NCBI GenBank assembly: GCA_933207985.1 | Contig: OW240912.1 | Coordinates: 247,169,558-247,233,557 of the forward strand | DNA: 64,000 nt | DNA from: Pelobates cultripes | Lineage: Eukaryota; Chordata; Amphibia; Anura; Pelobatidae | Direction of reading: 5' to 3' | Shown here: positions 11,715 through 24,553 of the stretch, one piece after another | How positions within the stretch are numbered: position 1 is the stretch's first letter | Layout of the letters: the number at the start of each line of letters is the position of its first letter | The notes under the pieces: generated by a model | The model's input: the letters and a program-made list of their open reading frames with translations, nothing else | The model's database searches: none | Told to the model about the DNA's origin: nothing | Made by a program: the position numbers and the translations under genes

Positions 11715-12890
11715 TCTTGAAATGCCTGTGTTAATCTGGATTTGTATATATCTGTACTGTATATTATAGCACTTATCCAGGACCCTTAAGTGCTGCTGGC
11801 AAGTACTGATGCTTGTTCGATCTCTTTGGATGCATTCATTAATGTGAAGTGTATGCTTTATGACACTTTTTTTTCCTTATACTGCCTCATTTCCCATGTA
11901 CATTATTTCATGCTGATGACTTTCAAGTACTAGTTATAAAACCCAAATACAATTTGTTATTCTATTGCATTTCCTAGGCTAAAAGTGTTTTTGGCATTTA
12001 CTCTTTAATGAGAAGAGAATGAAAATAAAAACAAAATTGTTTTCAGTCTAAAATCTTCCTTCTTATTATGTGAATGTCACTATGTACCGGTAAATGTCAT
12101 CTTATTGTGACACTCCTTATGCAAGTTGAGGCTAAAAATACTGTCAGGCAACCATATCTTATTCTGATAAAATATCATACAGAGAGAGAGAGATTCAAAC
12201 ATGTGAGCTAGACTACTAAAGAAAGAATACATGCATTATATTTTTATATAATATAATAGACTAGCTCATCTGTTTGAATCTCAGTTGCAAGCTTGATTGG
12301 CTGCTAGTATAAGAATTAAAGTTCTTGATGTATGCTGATATTGGCTATAGCTATTGCACGTTACATGGTAATATGGTCATTCTATTATTTAATCAATAAC
12401 TACCACCTAAACAATTATAACACAGCTCCTAGATTTGCACCCTACACACAGAACTACTGTGATCATCAAGTGGTAATTACAGCTAAACTAGCTAGTTTAG
12501 ATACTTTAAAGTATTGTTTTCTGGCTATAGTATTATTTTATAGAATTTAATGGGATGGTTTCATTTTGAAAAGAGGAGTTCATAGTGTGGCGTGTCTCAT
12601 AAGTATTTGGAAGATAATGACACAGCTCAAAACTTGCTGTAAATACTAATGCAGGTAGGCTATATTTTTGTTTTCAGTTTTAGCTAGAAAACCGTTGGAA
12701 ACATATTAGACATTGATGTTTATAAATGTTCATTATGAAATGTGAGGTATGGTGTGTTGGTTAATATACCAGTTTGTTTTGATGCATGTTTTGGTTAGTT
12801 AATTTGTTTCTGCCTCTCCCTCCAGACCTGCAGTTTTCCTCCTGCTGTACATGGTGCCATGATTTAAGTTTCTAAAGTTGTAGTTCAGCT
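11715..12890. other. zbtb11 3' UTR and downstream intergenic DNA
   Basis: After the 3' UTR this is AT-rich non-coding sequence. The phrase gatgctgatattggctatagc near 12340 recurs near 13390, so part of it is repeated. No gene is visible. Confidence 0.4.
12024..12029 (+). other. zbtb11: zbtb11 poly(A) signal (AATAAA)
   Basis: The first AATAAA after the stop codon lies about 310 nt downstream. A T-rich stretch (attgttttcag) follows within 20 nt. This gives a short 3' UTR of about 330 nt; no transcript evidence is available. Confidence 0.5.
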
Positions 12891-12924
12891 TTTTTTTTTT
12901 TTTTTTTTGTAGTTCAGCTCTGGG

Positions 12925-13158
12925 GAGAGGAAGGGGTTAAACACTTACCTTTCTCCAGCGCCGGGCGGGGAGCTCTCCTCCTCCTTTCTGCCTCCTCTCC
13001 TCCTCTTCGGCTGAATGCGCATGCGCATTCAGCCAGTCTCATAGGAAAGCATTCATAATTTTCACAGTGAGAAGCATGCAAACGCCTCTAGCGACTGTCA
13101 ATGAGAAAGAAAAAAAAGTTAACCCTAGCTGGAGTGGTCTGGGTGCCTATAGTGTTCC
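12925..13158 (+). mobile_element. TTAA MITE, GGACCACTATAGTGCCAGG family, 5'-truncated
   Basis: It matches the 3' half of the complete copy at 32834-33267: ggggttaaacacttacc, a Pu/Py hairpin around atgcgcatgcgcat, ataggaaagcatt, then tctgggtgcctatagtgttcctttaa ending at TTAA 13159-13162. A T-run replaces the left end. Confidence 0.7.
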
Positions 13159-13450
13159 TTTAAGCCACAGTCAACCCACACTCCCAACCCAGCACCTGAC
13201 CTGCATTTCTGGACATATTGTTCTGAAAGGGACACTAAGCACCAAAATGAGACTGGCATCTGACTGGACAAAGGTTATCAGATTTCATGCCTGTGCTTTC
13301 AGTTTGGTTAGTTGGCTTTAAAGTGAAACTATAGTGCCTTGTTTTGTGAATTATCATGTCTGCTCCTTTGGTCCACTAACGTTCTTGATGCTGATATTGG
13401 CTATAGCTATTGCACGTTACGTGGTAATATAAATGTGTATTGGGACTTAA

Positions 13451-13915
13451 AGGAACATTATAGGCACCCAAACCGCCTCAGCTGATGGAAGTGGTCTATG
13501 CGCATTGTCCCTGCCAGTTTAACTCTGCAATTGTAATAAATGCAGTTATTGATAACTAGAGCCACTAGAGGTACTTTTCAAGTCATTAGGCGACATTTGG
13601 TTGTCTGACACTGGATGTCCTCATGCTCTGCATGACGACATCCAGCGTTAGCCAAAAGCCCTTGGGAAAGCATTGATTCAATACTTTCCTAGGGGATAGT
13701 CCAAATGTGGGCCTGGCGCTTGCGGTGCATGTGCATTAAGTCTGACATCACGGGAGGAGGAGCACAGGTGGAGCCTGAGCCAGTCCCCAAGGACATCAGT
13801 GCTGGATTCAGGTAAGTGACAGAAGGGTTTTTAACCTTTTCTGTGCTGTGGAGGGGGCATATCGAGTACTATAGTGCTACAAATACAACTTTGTATTCCT
13901 AACACTATAGTTTCC
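13451..13915 (+). mobile_element. TTAA MITE, related family (GGAACATTATAGGCACCC)
   Basis: The left boundary is TTAA 13447-13450. The right end carries ttgtattcctaacactatagtttccttta. The body shares cctctagtggc-like, ctgcatga and gaaagcattg blocks with the copies at 46609 and 58020. Confidence 0.6.
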
Positions 13916-14349
13916 TTTATAGCTGAAATGTGTTTATTTTTAAAGGATTAATCCAAGCATCAGGTCCACTACAGCAGTTATGTCAGGAGTACCCTGGCAC
14001 CATTCCCCATTATTGGGCAAATCATTTAGCAACAATTATAGTTAAACCTCTTGCACCAGTATAATAACTATGTATGTGCAGCATTTCTTACTGTATTACT
14101 TCACATACAGATTCCAAGCATAATGATACATTCAAAACACAGAAATGGTTATGCTTGTAGGTATGAACTGTGCATAATTCAGCATGCAAACAAAGACAAT
14201 GCATCAATGTGGTCAAATGCATTAAAGTTGTTTTAGTACCCGGCCTTTTAATAACAATACTATTACCGGTAAGTATATAAGAAGTACCATGTTTTTGTTA
14301 TTCAGCCATTCAAAAAAAATGAGCAAAGCACTCTTCTTATTGTCTAGAT

Positions 14350-14526
14350 CAGTGGTTCCCAACCCAGTCCTCAATTACCCCATACCAGTCCAGGATTTAG
14401 GGATTACCCAATTGTATGTAAGGTGTTTTTAGAAAAGAGAAAAAATTAAACACGTTAGACATAGCAGGGTAATCCCTAAATCCTGGACTGGTAGGTGATA
14501 CTTGAGGACTGGGTTGGGAACCCCTG
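14350..14526. mobile_element. hAT-type MITE (CAGTGGTTCCCAACC), 177 bp
   Basis: The ends CAGTGGTTCCCAACCCAGTC and the inverted GACTGGGTTGGGAACCCCTG are terminal inverted repeats, and the inversion continues through tccaggatttagggattac. Flanks GTCTAGAT (14342-14349) and GTCTAGAA (14527-14534) form an 8-bp target-site duplication with one mismatch, typical of hAT elements. Confidence 0.85.
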
Positions 14527-16182
14527 GTCTAGAAAACTCCAAAATAAATTATCTATAGTGTTGGGAAATAACTTTATTTTTGTGCCTTTTAAATATAATT
14601 CCTTAGTGCATTGTATGTTAAAGTGTCATTAAAAAGGATTAGCCTAAGGCTGGTTCTTGTGGCTATAAGTGTGTAAATACACACAAAAACAGTAATACTG
14701 CAGTTCACCATTTATTTCATAAAATAGTTTTAAATTGCATACAGTTTGAGCCTGTTGGCTTTAAGTTTTGTTGTGCTCATATTTATTGTATTTTTTTTTT
14801 AACAGCTATTTAAATAACTAGACTATCCATGTAATACAGAGAGATTTATTCACTAAACTGGGAATTTTAAATATTAATCTTAAAGAGTGGAATTATAAAA
14901 ATGTTCCAACTTGGCTATATATCTAGCTCTATTTTTAGTTAACATTTAGAGTGTCCATATCATTCCTGGTTTTGTGAATAAACCCCACAATGTTTGTTTT
15001 TAACTATGGAACATAAAGGGAATGTATATAGTTTGTATTATTCACTTTTAAAGCTCTTACTAGTGTACATTTGACATTTTTTTGTATAGGTGCCATTTGG
15101 CATGGAATTCTGTATTTATTTGTTGAATAAAGCAATCATTGTGGCTATTATTTGCTCTTCGAATTCCCCATGTCGTTGCCATATATTCAATATTAATCTA
15201 CTGTTTAACATAGCTACAGATGAAACCACATTAATTTTACATTCTAAATGTTCAGGGACTGTGGTGGTTCCACCAAAAAGACCAAGATGTCTCCTTTGAA
15301 ACTCCTGGGAGTATACTCAGAGCAACCAAGGAAAGTTAGACCTTAAAAGGGTGGCGCTAAGCAACATAATCAATTCAGCCTATTGTAGTGTTTATGATGC
15401 CAACTTTCCTCTACCACCATCTGTTATCTTTCCAACTGCTTTCAAACAATTTGACACAAACTGAGCTTCCCCTGCGTACACATGACTGGCCTCTCGTCGT
15501 CCAGCACTCCGATCAATGAACGCACCCCTGCAAATAAATGCTGTATAAACATGGACCAAATTGATATTGCTAAAGAGAGAGTAACTGGTAAAAAAAAAAA
15601 AAGAAAATACCATGGAAGTGTGCCCAAGACCTATTGGAACCAGTCACTCCAGCAGGTAGCAGTTACAATTATTAGAGTACCCCTTTAATTAGAAAATGCA
15701 GCCCTTATAAGCTTTTAATATTCTTTAAAAAGTAGTTTCAGATATACAAGTACAAACGACCCACCTCTTTATTGAATTTAGGCATGTTAATCCGTTTAAA
15801 ATAAAGTATGAACAAAAATAAATTGTGGTATGGTTAAAACTTTTTTTTAATATAAATATCTATTTTAAAAAAAATGACAGTTGCGTTAAAAGTTTTTAGA
15901 CCAATCAGTAGTGTAATAGCTTAATTCAATACATATAGTGTATATTCTTCCACTACATAAAGTTAGAATAAGAAAAAAGTGCTATATTAGTTGTCAACCT
16001 GATAAAATACAACTGAATATCTTTATCAACCCAGCTGAATGTGAACTTTCAGCCGACAGCCGAAACTGATGCTCCTGTACCGCGGTCCGCTCTGCTCGAC
16101 CACGCTATACTGAGTGACTGCTAGGGTGGAGCACTGTGCACTTCCTTCCTGCCGGTCACTCGATTGTTGTGCCCAGTGATGT
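14527..16182. other. Intergenic, no gene recognised
   Basis: AT-rich non-coding DNA with short open frames but no recognisable protein. From about 16040 it turns GC-rich and repeat-like (ctgccggtcactcg resembles bases 15-35). Confidence 0.4.
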
Positions 16183-16760
16183 ATTTAGTATCTGTGATGC
16201 CCAAGGCATGACGGAACTCAGGCACTCCCTAATTTACATTTGCCCCACCCCTTCCCGTCAATGCCACACCTCTTTCTGTTAAACGACTAACACAAACTTT
16301 GACTGAGAGACACACTCTCAGATACACTGACATACACACACTGATTTGACATAAACAATCACCGACATACACACACACACACAATGACGCAGACACACAC
16401 TGTCAAGCATACACAATCACACACATTTACTCAGACACACAGGTGCCCTCACAGACCCAATCACTCAGAAACCTACACATATTCACTGACAGACACACAC
16501 ACACACACAATCACTCAGTTATACATTGACAGACATACACAAACAATCACTCAGATACACACTGACAGACACACACACACACACTGACAGCCAGACATAT
16601 ACACACACTGACAGCCTGACATACACACTGACATACACACACACACTGACAGCCAGACACACACAATCAGATACACACTGACATACATACACACAATCAC
16701 TCACGTACACACTGACATACACACAATCACTCAGACATACACACACTGACATAGCAAGTC
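16183..16760. repeat. Degenerate CA-rich minisatellite attached to an old hAT-like copy
   Basis: The start cagtgatgtatttagtatc resembles the hAT element at 18268. About 430 bp of irregular repeats of the type cacacactgacagacacaca and aatcactcag follow. Open frames here on both strands are artefacts of the repeat. Confidence 0.8.
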
Positions 16761-18267
16761 TAACCCCATGAATGGGTCTGCTCAAGTCTGAGTGTCAAGT
16801 GTCTTTGTGCAATTGTCGGTAGGTAACCAAGGAACAGGCTCAGTAGTCTGGAAATGAAGTAGCGACCCTGTGGTATACGTGTTTGTCAAAGGTCAGAGAA
16901 CCAAGGAGAGGCTGGAGATTCAAATGGGACTAGACATCTTTGCCCAAGAAGGACTCGCCCAATTTGTCTTTAAGACCTTGTGTTCGACTCTGATAGAACT
17001 GGAGGTAGCACGACTCTTAATGGGCAAGCAGAGTTTGATATAACAAATCAATGGAGTGGAAGTTAGAGACACCAAACGGTGTTTTGATGCCTGCAAAATT
17101 ATGGCAGATTAGTTCTATGTCTAATAGGTTCTGATCTGAATGGGTTTTGAATTGAGCCAAAGCCGTACCCAATAGTCATAGCGATAGTATAACCACCATA
17201 CCTGTGCCACAGGTCCACCATTTTATGTAAAATAGAGATCTAGGTCTTCCCATTAGTGTGGGGACATGCATCAGATGACGCCTCCATAGAGACCAAAGGC
17301 CAGAATGAATGTGGGTATAGTTAGCTTTGTTCAGTCTGGGGTCCATTGCTTTCAAAACTCCTGAAAAGTCTCCGTAGTAGTACGCCTAGTTCTCTACAAG
17401 GTCTTGGGAGGCAACCAACAAGGCCAAATTGATGTCTCAGCCTTCCAGTATGTCCTTCCTAATTGACAGGGTAACTAAATGTGCTGGTGTAATAATGTGA
17501 GAAGAGGGAACGTGCTGAATAGTAACTAGTGTTGTTACCCTGAGAGGATGCAAGTAATAGGTATGAAGTAGGGTACTTTGTGGGAGGGTTAGGAATTCCT
17601 GAGTTAGTAGTTTCTAACTTCTCCAGTTTGTCAATATCATATTTCCTGAGGTGTGAGACATACTGTGATGAAGAGTAAATGTGACGGCCATGCTAGTTAT
17701 AGTGTAACCTGCATCAACTGGTGGCTTGTATAGTGCCAAATGGTGATGAGATTAGCTAAACAAAGGGAAGGTGAGGCCCTATTAAATGCCAAGTGGCTGT
17801 GAGAGGCTCTAGCTATGACCTGGCTGAGGGACTGCGGGAATGTTGGCCTCTCAGTGACAAGTAAGATATTGAAATGAGTGGCCGTGACAGATGAGGCTAT
17901 ATCTAATAACCTGGATAGGTTGGAGCGAGACTTTAGCTATTAGTTGGGGGGATGGACAAATATCTCTGCATAAGGATGGGAGTTGGCCTCGCTGGACTGA
18001 ATTATAATTACAGTAGAATATGGTCCCCACCAATACCTTTTACAGCTAGTTAATCTATCCCTAAGGAATGTAGGTGGATAGAAAAGTAATGAATTAATAG
18101 AAAGTATGTTGGAATGTACATATCTTGCCCAACTAGTGTGTGGTTGAGCTTGAGAAAGGAATATCATAGAGAGAAACCTAAAGACACAATGGAAATGCTA
18201 ATGGGAATATGTCCAAGATGAAGTAAGTGCTAATTGAGATAAGGGTATAACGTACCTGTGTTGTGGT

Positions 18268-18790
18268 CAGTGGTGTATCCTGGTTTTGTGCTGCCCTAGG
18301 CAGGACAAAACTCAGGCGCCACCCCCACCCCACCTTCTAAATACACACACACAGTCAGACACACAGTCAGACACACAGTCAGACACAAACACACACACAA
18401 ACACACACACACAGTCAGACAGACACAAACAAACACAGTCAGACACACACACAGTCACTCACATTAACACTTTTTTTATTTTTATTATTATTTAACCCCC
18501 CCCCGCCCCCCCAGCCTTCTTACCTTTGGGAGTGCTGGGGGAGGAAGGGGTTCATTATCTCCCTGGGGGTCCAGTGGTTGCCAGGCTGGGCGGGGGGCTG
18601 GCGAGGGAGCTGAGCAGACCGCTGAGAGGAAGTGCTCTCTCGCCAGCCGCCCGCCAGCCCAGCATGTCTGTTAGCCGCGAGGCTAACAAGGCATTTGCCC
18701 TGTGCATTTGGGGGCGGTGTTTTTTGCCGCCCCATGAAAAATGCCGCCCAAGGCAAATGCCTTGTTAGCCTCGCGGCTAATACGTCCCTG
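18268..18790. mobile_element. hAT non-autonomous element, 523 bp, perfect 8-bp TSD
   Basis: The termini are CAGTGGTGTATCCTGG and, inverted, CAGGGACGTATTAGCC. The perfect 8-bp duplication GTTGTGGT lies at 18260-18267 and 18791-18798. Inside are a CA-rich microsatellite (18341-18466), a GC-rich segment and a perfect 29-bp inverted repeat (18671-18699 with 18752-18780). Confidence 0.9.
18341..18466 (+). repeat. (acacacagtcag)n microsatellite inside hAT element
   Basis: Units of about 12 bp (acacacagtcag) repeat with interruptions, within the hAT element at 18268-18790. Confidence 0.9.
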
Positions 18791-19739
18791 GTTGTGGTTA
18801 AGAATTAAATGTCAACAACAGGATGATAAGTAGGGATAGTATAAACCTAGATAATAATGGAAGTTATCATGAGCATTAGCCTAGGCAAATCAATATGGAT
18901 ATGAAAAAAGGATACCTAATAGTGCTGCATCTAATTATGAGTTCCCACTGTGCGTCCTTCCACAAGAAGGACCTGTATTATGTATGAGAAAGATAGGGAA
19001 CATCTCTAGTTTACTATCAGGGAGTGAAAAATGTTAGATCTAGTAAGTGTCTCTGACAGGAGTTGTGGATTATACAAGGCTTGGGTAAAACTGACAAACT
19101 GAGGAGGCCTGAATATGGTTAAATGTGTAATGAGTGGTTCTAGGTTCTCAGGCGACCAGAGAGACGGTCGTATAGGAAAGAATTGTGTGGGCCTGTGAAG
19201 GAATAGTCAACTGTAGTATGACAGGGTTGTAGTTGACCCCTGTAAAGCTGGAAATGCATGTTATTGCCAACATGAAGGGGTGAAATAGTGTTGTAGTGGA
19301 TTGCCCATTGAGGGCCATATGTAATGTATGGAGTTGAGGCCTAGGGGGCCTTGTAAGTCTTGAGCTGCTGGATGGATAATGGGCTGTATGAGATGTATGG
19401 ATTATGGCAGGAAGAAATGTAAGTAAATTGTACCGAAGTTGTAGGAGTTGTGAAATGCATTGTGAATTATGCATGGACAGTAGTGATGCACTCGTGTTCA
19501 AACTGTTTTTTTATTTTTACACCGTGTGGTCTATTTAATAGTAGTATAAAAGGGCAATATATAAGCTCTGAGCGGCAGGTAGGGCAAAATTTGGTCGTCG
19601 CGGTAAGCCCACCAAGGGCCGTATGAAGCATATGTAATGGAGACCTAGAGAGGGCTGTGTGACAAGGTATAGGAGTAGAAGGCCTTGCCATTTATGAGTA
19701 GCGGGGTGGCCATTTAAGGGCAGTATGAGAATTAGTGGG

Positions 19740-20808
19740 TGTAACGGCACCCTCAGCATAAAAGGGTTAAACCGCTGTTTAGTAGATCTTCCCCTTCCAG
19801 AGACACAGGCACAGCTCCTGCAGAACACCAATCCGCCGAACCGGAAACCATACGAATGCTGTAAACAGCCGAATAGGAAAAACCATATGAATAGGTTTAC
19901 ACTCCTAGCAGTCGAACTGGAACAGCATACAATAAATCCCCCCAAGAACGAAACAAAGCTCCGTGTTGTGGGTCAAGCAGTGAACAGACAGAGCTGTGGG
20001 TTTATTGTTCTTATGTACACATTAGTACCACCCACAGGGTTTTGGAACACAACTAATAAACACATACAATACATTCAGACACTCCCACACAAAATCCTCC
20101 CTTCTGCCTGTGATACAATTAACTTACACAATGGGTAATTTAATTAGCACAAGCAGAGAAATACAATTTTTCCACATTATTCATAACTTGAAAAGTATGC
20201 ATCACATTCACAGTCACATTCACTTACATTTTCAGAATCAGCATACTCCAAATACAAACATACGTTACAATCATACAAATTGGTCCAGTGGTTCAAAAGA
20301 TAGATCGTAGTCCTTTGTGACCACAGGAAGCATGGCTTTTCTGCCCAAAACCAGTTCCAAAGAGTCTTCTATCCTGGAGATAATTAGAAGTAATCCAATT
20401 ATCTTCAAATACAGAGGCAAAACTCCATTGAACACATGGCAGCAAAAAGACAGTAAAATACAATAAAATACACAAGGTTACATTTATGACATAAAATAAA
20501 GACATGCAACATATCCCCAGATAGCTTAGGTCTGAGCGCACATTATTACTGAATGGCGCTCAGAGCACACACATGCAGTTCAATTGCCATGGAGCCAAAG
20601 TCTTTCCCATAGTCTTTCATTATACGAATGGGCTCCAGGGCATAGCTATCTGGGGTATCACTGCTCAAACAGGGCAAGCACCAAATGACCCGGCTTTCTT
20701 GTCTTTGCAGGGGCAAATCAAGCCTTTTAACATGGGGCCATAATCCAAAGGCAACAGGCGAACAACCAGGCTTCTCCAATGCAATGTGGCGAGATTGCTC
20801 TCGTCACA
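19740..20808 (-). mobile_element. Solo LTR, 1069 bp, 5-bp TSD GTGGG
   Basis: It begins TGTAACGG and ends CTCGTCACA, giving TG...CA termini. Both sides carry GTGGG (19735-19739 and 20809-20813). No internal coding region adjoins it, so it is a recombined solo LTR. A candidate AATAAA on the minus strand (near 20000) and similarity of its right end to 35378-35490 support minus orientation. Open frames here show no recognisable protein. Confidence 0.88.
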
Positions 20809-21157
20809 GTGGGTGTCTGAAATGATAGGATGCGGGTTGATTATTGGTTGTTGAGCTGTGGAACAGTTGCAATTTACACATAGTGAGGCAATATGACGGA
20901 CCTGCTCCATATCATAACGTGTATATAACCAACTTGACTGGTAAAGGCCCGTAATGGCAGGACTGTTAATTAGAGATAATAATGATGAGATATTTGAGTA
21001 ACGGGGCACCACTGATGGAAGAAAGGGTGGATGGATGGCAGGATAGGCAGTACCATAAATGTAAACCACATGGGCCTGACATAAACTTAGACTGTCAGGT
21101 GCAACACCTAGCCATATAATTACTAAACAATGTAGACACAAATAAGTGCCTAAATAC

Positions 21158-22048
21158 TAGGGATCGACTGATTATCGGTCTGGCCGATATTTGGTATTTT
21201 TGGCAATATTGGCCTTTAGAGATACTGATATTTTGGTATTGGCCTTTAGAGATACTGATATTGCCGATAATGCAGACCAGGACCGCCTAACCCATGACAA
21301 GCCTGGCAGTCCAGAAGGGCCCGCAGCAAGCTCTTACCTTCCCAGCAGCTCCCCTTTCAAATCTCGCGAGTCCTGTGGCCGTCAGAGCATTGCCACGGGT
21401 TATCATGGCAACGCGCTGCGTGGCACGCTGCCCGCGAGATTTAGACGGGAGCTGAAGAGAGCTGCTGGGAAGGTAAGAACTTGCGGCGGGCCCCCACTGC
21501 ATAGTCCGTGCCACCAGACCACCAGGGAAATGCCATAGTCCCCCTCCCTTGCCAAGTAAGAAGCAGGGAGGGGGGGGGACTAAAAAAAATTGCCACCCCA
21601 CCTCCATTTTACACACATTACATACCTCCACAAACAAACACACTACACACAGTGCATTCACTATAACACACTACACAAACACACTGCATTCACTATAACA
21701 CACTACACAAACACACACTCTGAATTCATTATATACACACTGCATTCATTTTACACACCCTACCCAAACACTCACTGCATTCACTATACACACACACATT
21801 GCATCCACTACACACACACACACACAAATTCTTGAAAACATAAAAAAATTCTTACTGGCATGTATATTTTGTGCATTTACCTTAATAAAATATATATATA
21901 AACATGATCAGTTAGCAGTAGATTTATGTAGAAAATGTTTTTTTTCCCAAATGGTAAATGTACAGAATATCGGTAAGTTATCAGCTATCGGCCTGAAAGT
22001 TTAGATTATCGGTATCGGCTCTAAAAAATCAATATCGCTCAATCCCTA
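21158..22048. mobile_element. hAT-like element (TAGGGATCGAC...TATCGG), about 890 bp
   Basis: The ends TAGGGATCGACTGATTATCGG and inverted TAGGGATTGAGCGATATTG are related inverted repeats. Flanks CTAAATAC (21150-21157) and CTGAATAC (22049-22056) form an 8-bp duplication with one mismatch. The body contains a tandem ttggcctttagagatactgat duplication and an ACAC-rich stretch (21600-21830). Confidence 0.8.
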
Positions 22049-23346
22049 CTGAATACCCAAAGGACAGACATATAGAATACATTTGGGTACTGAGGCTGTA
22101 AGAGGCCTGATGACCATAAGCAACAAATGCTTATCTGTTTAAAGCTTACATGTATTACTAAGACCCTGTGGGCTTACATTAATAAGCTGCAAACATGAAA
22201 AACTGAATATGGCATAACATATTATACATTAAATTTACGTATAACTTACTGAATTGATAAAATCCATATGACCGAATACAGAAAGCAGAATGTATGAACC
22301 TAATTAAGATATCAATTGTGATGCTATGCATGATTGAAATAGGCTTGCATTAGTAGTAAAATTCACCATATCCAAATGAGGGTTGAATGTGGACTGAACT
22401 GCGAATGCCACCCTAGTTAGTGAAAGGCCAAATACATGTTGAATATAAGTGATAGCAATGCCCAACGCTGGCCGAACTAACAAACTTACGGTTTCATTGT
22501 AAAAAAAACAACACACGATACACGAACAGCAACAGAAAAAGCCATGGCTGGGCCGGAAGCAGGTGTGCCCCTTTAGTTTGAGGAAGGCGGCTATTCTTTA
22601 AAATGAGTACTTGCGTAGTTTGCACAGAGCCAAGACCAGCTTGTTTGGAGTTTAGGTATTGTGTTGACGACCTTTGAACCGGAAGTAGATGCTTCTGTAC
22701 TGAACCAGGAAGCATTGGCCCAGAGTAAGTGAAGACCGGTGTATTTATAGGCCGGGTAACCCCCTCTACAGGCTCAGTATTCATATATATTTTTACACTT
22801 AATTCATTTGATATGCATCGAATGCTTAAAATGCTTTGTGGTTTATGTATAAAATGTGTTTTTGTTACTTCGTCTTTCTTGCACATTTTGTATTCGCTCC
22901 CTTATGCTCTTGTTTAAACCAACATTTTTATCACTGCTCCTCTAACAGGTGAAAGGCATAAAGGGCTATGGAACAATTGCTCATTGCCAAGTGAGCAAGA
23001 GAGATAAAAAGTACCACATGTTTGGTTTTTTTAAGTTTATGCATTTAAACATATCAAATATTCTTATGTTTTGCTCACTTCATTTTTGGTAGAAGACCTG
23101 AAATTCGGCTTCACACCTGGTTGATGACTCATTACTGTTATCATACCAACTGTAACTTGTTGGTAATTCTTGAAAAATAAATATTGTCAGTGAAAACTTC
23201 TCAAATTGCAAATGCACCTTTTTCGTAGTAATATTACTATGAATTTTTTTTTGCTTTTTTTTTAATGTAATTAATGGCACAACCATCAGTGGAATAGGCT
23301 GATATTTTTAGGGCTTTACAGAAAAAAAAAAAAAAGTGTATAAACG

Positions 23347-23512
23347 GTAACAACTAATAAAGACAAGCTCTTTGAATTAAAAAAAGAAAACGGTCACCTT
23401 TAATAGTTTAAAACATTTTTCTTTACTAAAAAAAAAAAAAAAAGTGTCATTTTACCAGTGGTAATTGTTTTAAAGCCAAGCCCTCAGGCAAGGCTTGTCT
23501 TTATTAGCGGTT
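23347..23512. repeat. Small inverted repeat around aataaagacaagc
   Basis: aactaataaagacaagc near 23350 and its near reverse complement gcttgtctttattagcggtt near 23493 bracket about 125 bp of A-rich sequence. It may be a short MITE; no clear duplication was seen. Confidence 0.4.
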
Positions 23513-23604
23513 ATATTTAAATTGGGCTTAGGCCCTTCTAATTACCCATGTCAACCGCCATTCTAGCTGCAATATATATTTTATCTTCCCTTTTTTTGAT
23601 AATC

Positions 23605-23610
23605 TTTATT
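23605..23610 (-). other. pcnp: Candidate pcnp poly(A) signal
   Basis: AATAAA on the minus strand, about 825 nt past the pcnp stop. Another lies at 23500-23505. Which is used, if either, cannot be decided here. Confidence 0.3.
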
Positions 23611-24432
23611 TTCAAAGTTGAATAAGTACATGCATTTAAGTACCCAATAATCGCATTAGACTTTCATAAACACAAGCATCAAGAAGGGAGCATTGAACTG
23701 CTAACTGGAGGCATCTCATGGAAGTCTAGCTATTATCTACCCTTAGCAACAAAAGGCTTATGATGTCTCCTATTGGCCACTTATGTGGATGAACTGCATA
23801 TCAGGTGAACAATTCGGGATTAATGGTAGAACAACAGATATCGACCTCCAACATTTACATTATATGGCTTAAGTTTTCAACAGTGTATAGAGTGGGGTCA
23901 ATCCTAACATGAACATAAGCAGGTCTATCCACAGTCAGCTAATGCACCAGTTGAGGTACCTGCCGGAAATGAGAGAATTAGAACCCAGTTTGCTTTCCTC
24001 TATCCGTAGCTTGTCTCCGTATGTCACCTTCACAATCTCTACCTTCTCTGGTGGCTTATCTTTCTAATTTCAATGTAGAAAAGGTGAAGTAATTGTTTTA
24101 TACATAGAGAAAATGGCATATGCTCTCAACTGGCACAAACATGAAAATGAATGCAACAATGTTTATGGATAACCCCCTTTTTATGCTTGATTCTTTACAT
24201 AGCACAATTAAGCTGAAATTCTGTTAGTTTTCGTATTTAATTTAACAGCTTGCAAATTTCAAATAAAAGCCATACAATATTGGATTTTTCTCCAAGTGTA
24301 TTTGTGTCATACATTTCCTTAAAAATACAAACAAAACAAAAAGAAATAAGTCGACAACTGTAAATTTATCCATCCATAAAAAAAAGGAATCTTCCTCCCA
24401 ATGACACCCTTCAGCCCCTCTACCCAAACATT

Positions 24433-24553
24433 TCATTTATCAGAAACACGTTCCAACTGAGATTTTATATTCCGCTCCCACAGCTTCTGGCTGTCTGAAA
24501 ATCCATGCTTGCCTTTGTTGAATGAGTTTGGTCCGGCAGAAGTTGGTGTATCC
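24433..24553 (-). CDS. pcnp: pcnp exon 5 (terminal)
   Basis: The acceptor is tttaccag|GGATAC. It encodes [20 protein letters not shown] through the C-terminus ERVSDK, with stop TGA at 24433-24435. The C-terminal residues differ from the mammalian tail as I recall it. Confidence 0.95.

Larger units (their letters stand above)
16790..22740. other. Unclassified block, possibly one large old element, split by three insertions
   Basis: Between the named insertions the sequence has a uniform G-rich, low-coding texture and I recognise no gene or repeat family. The hAT element (18268-18790), the solo LTR (19740-20808) and a second hAT element (21158-22048) all landed in it, so it predates them. Whether it is one repeat is inference. 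Confidence 0.3.

Noticed and set aside
13067..13321. 84-codon open frame
   Set aside because: It overlaps the right half of a TTAA MITE.
16384..16785. Open frames on both strands rich in Thr-His or Val-Cys
   Set aside because: They are translations of a CA-rich repeat.
19535..20138. Open frames of 136-137 codons on both strands
   Set aside because: They lie within or across the end of the solo LTR and match no protein I know.
21191..21661. Open frames of 115 and 124 codons
   Set aside because: They fall in the GC-rich core of the hAT element and have no recognisable domain.
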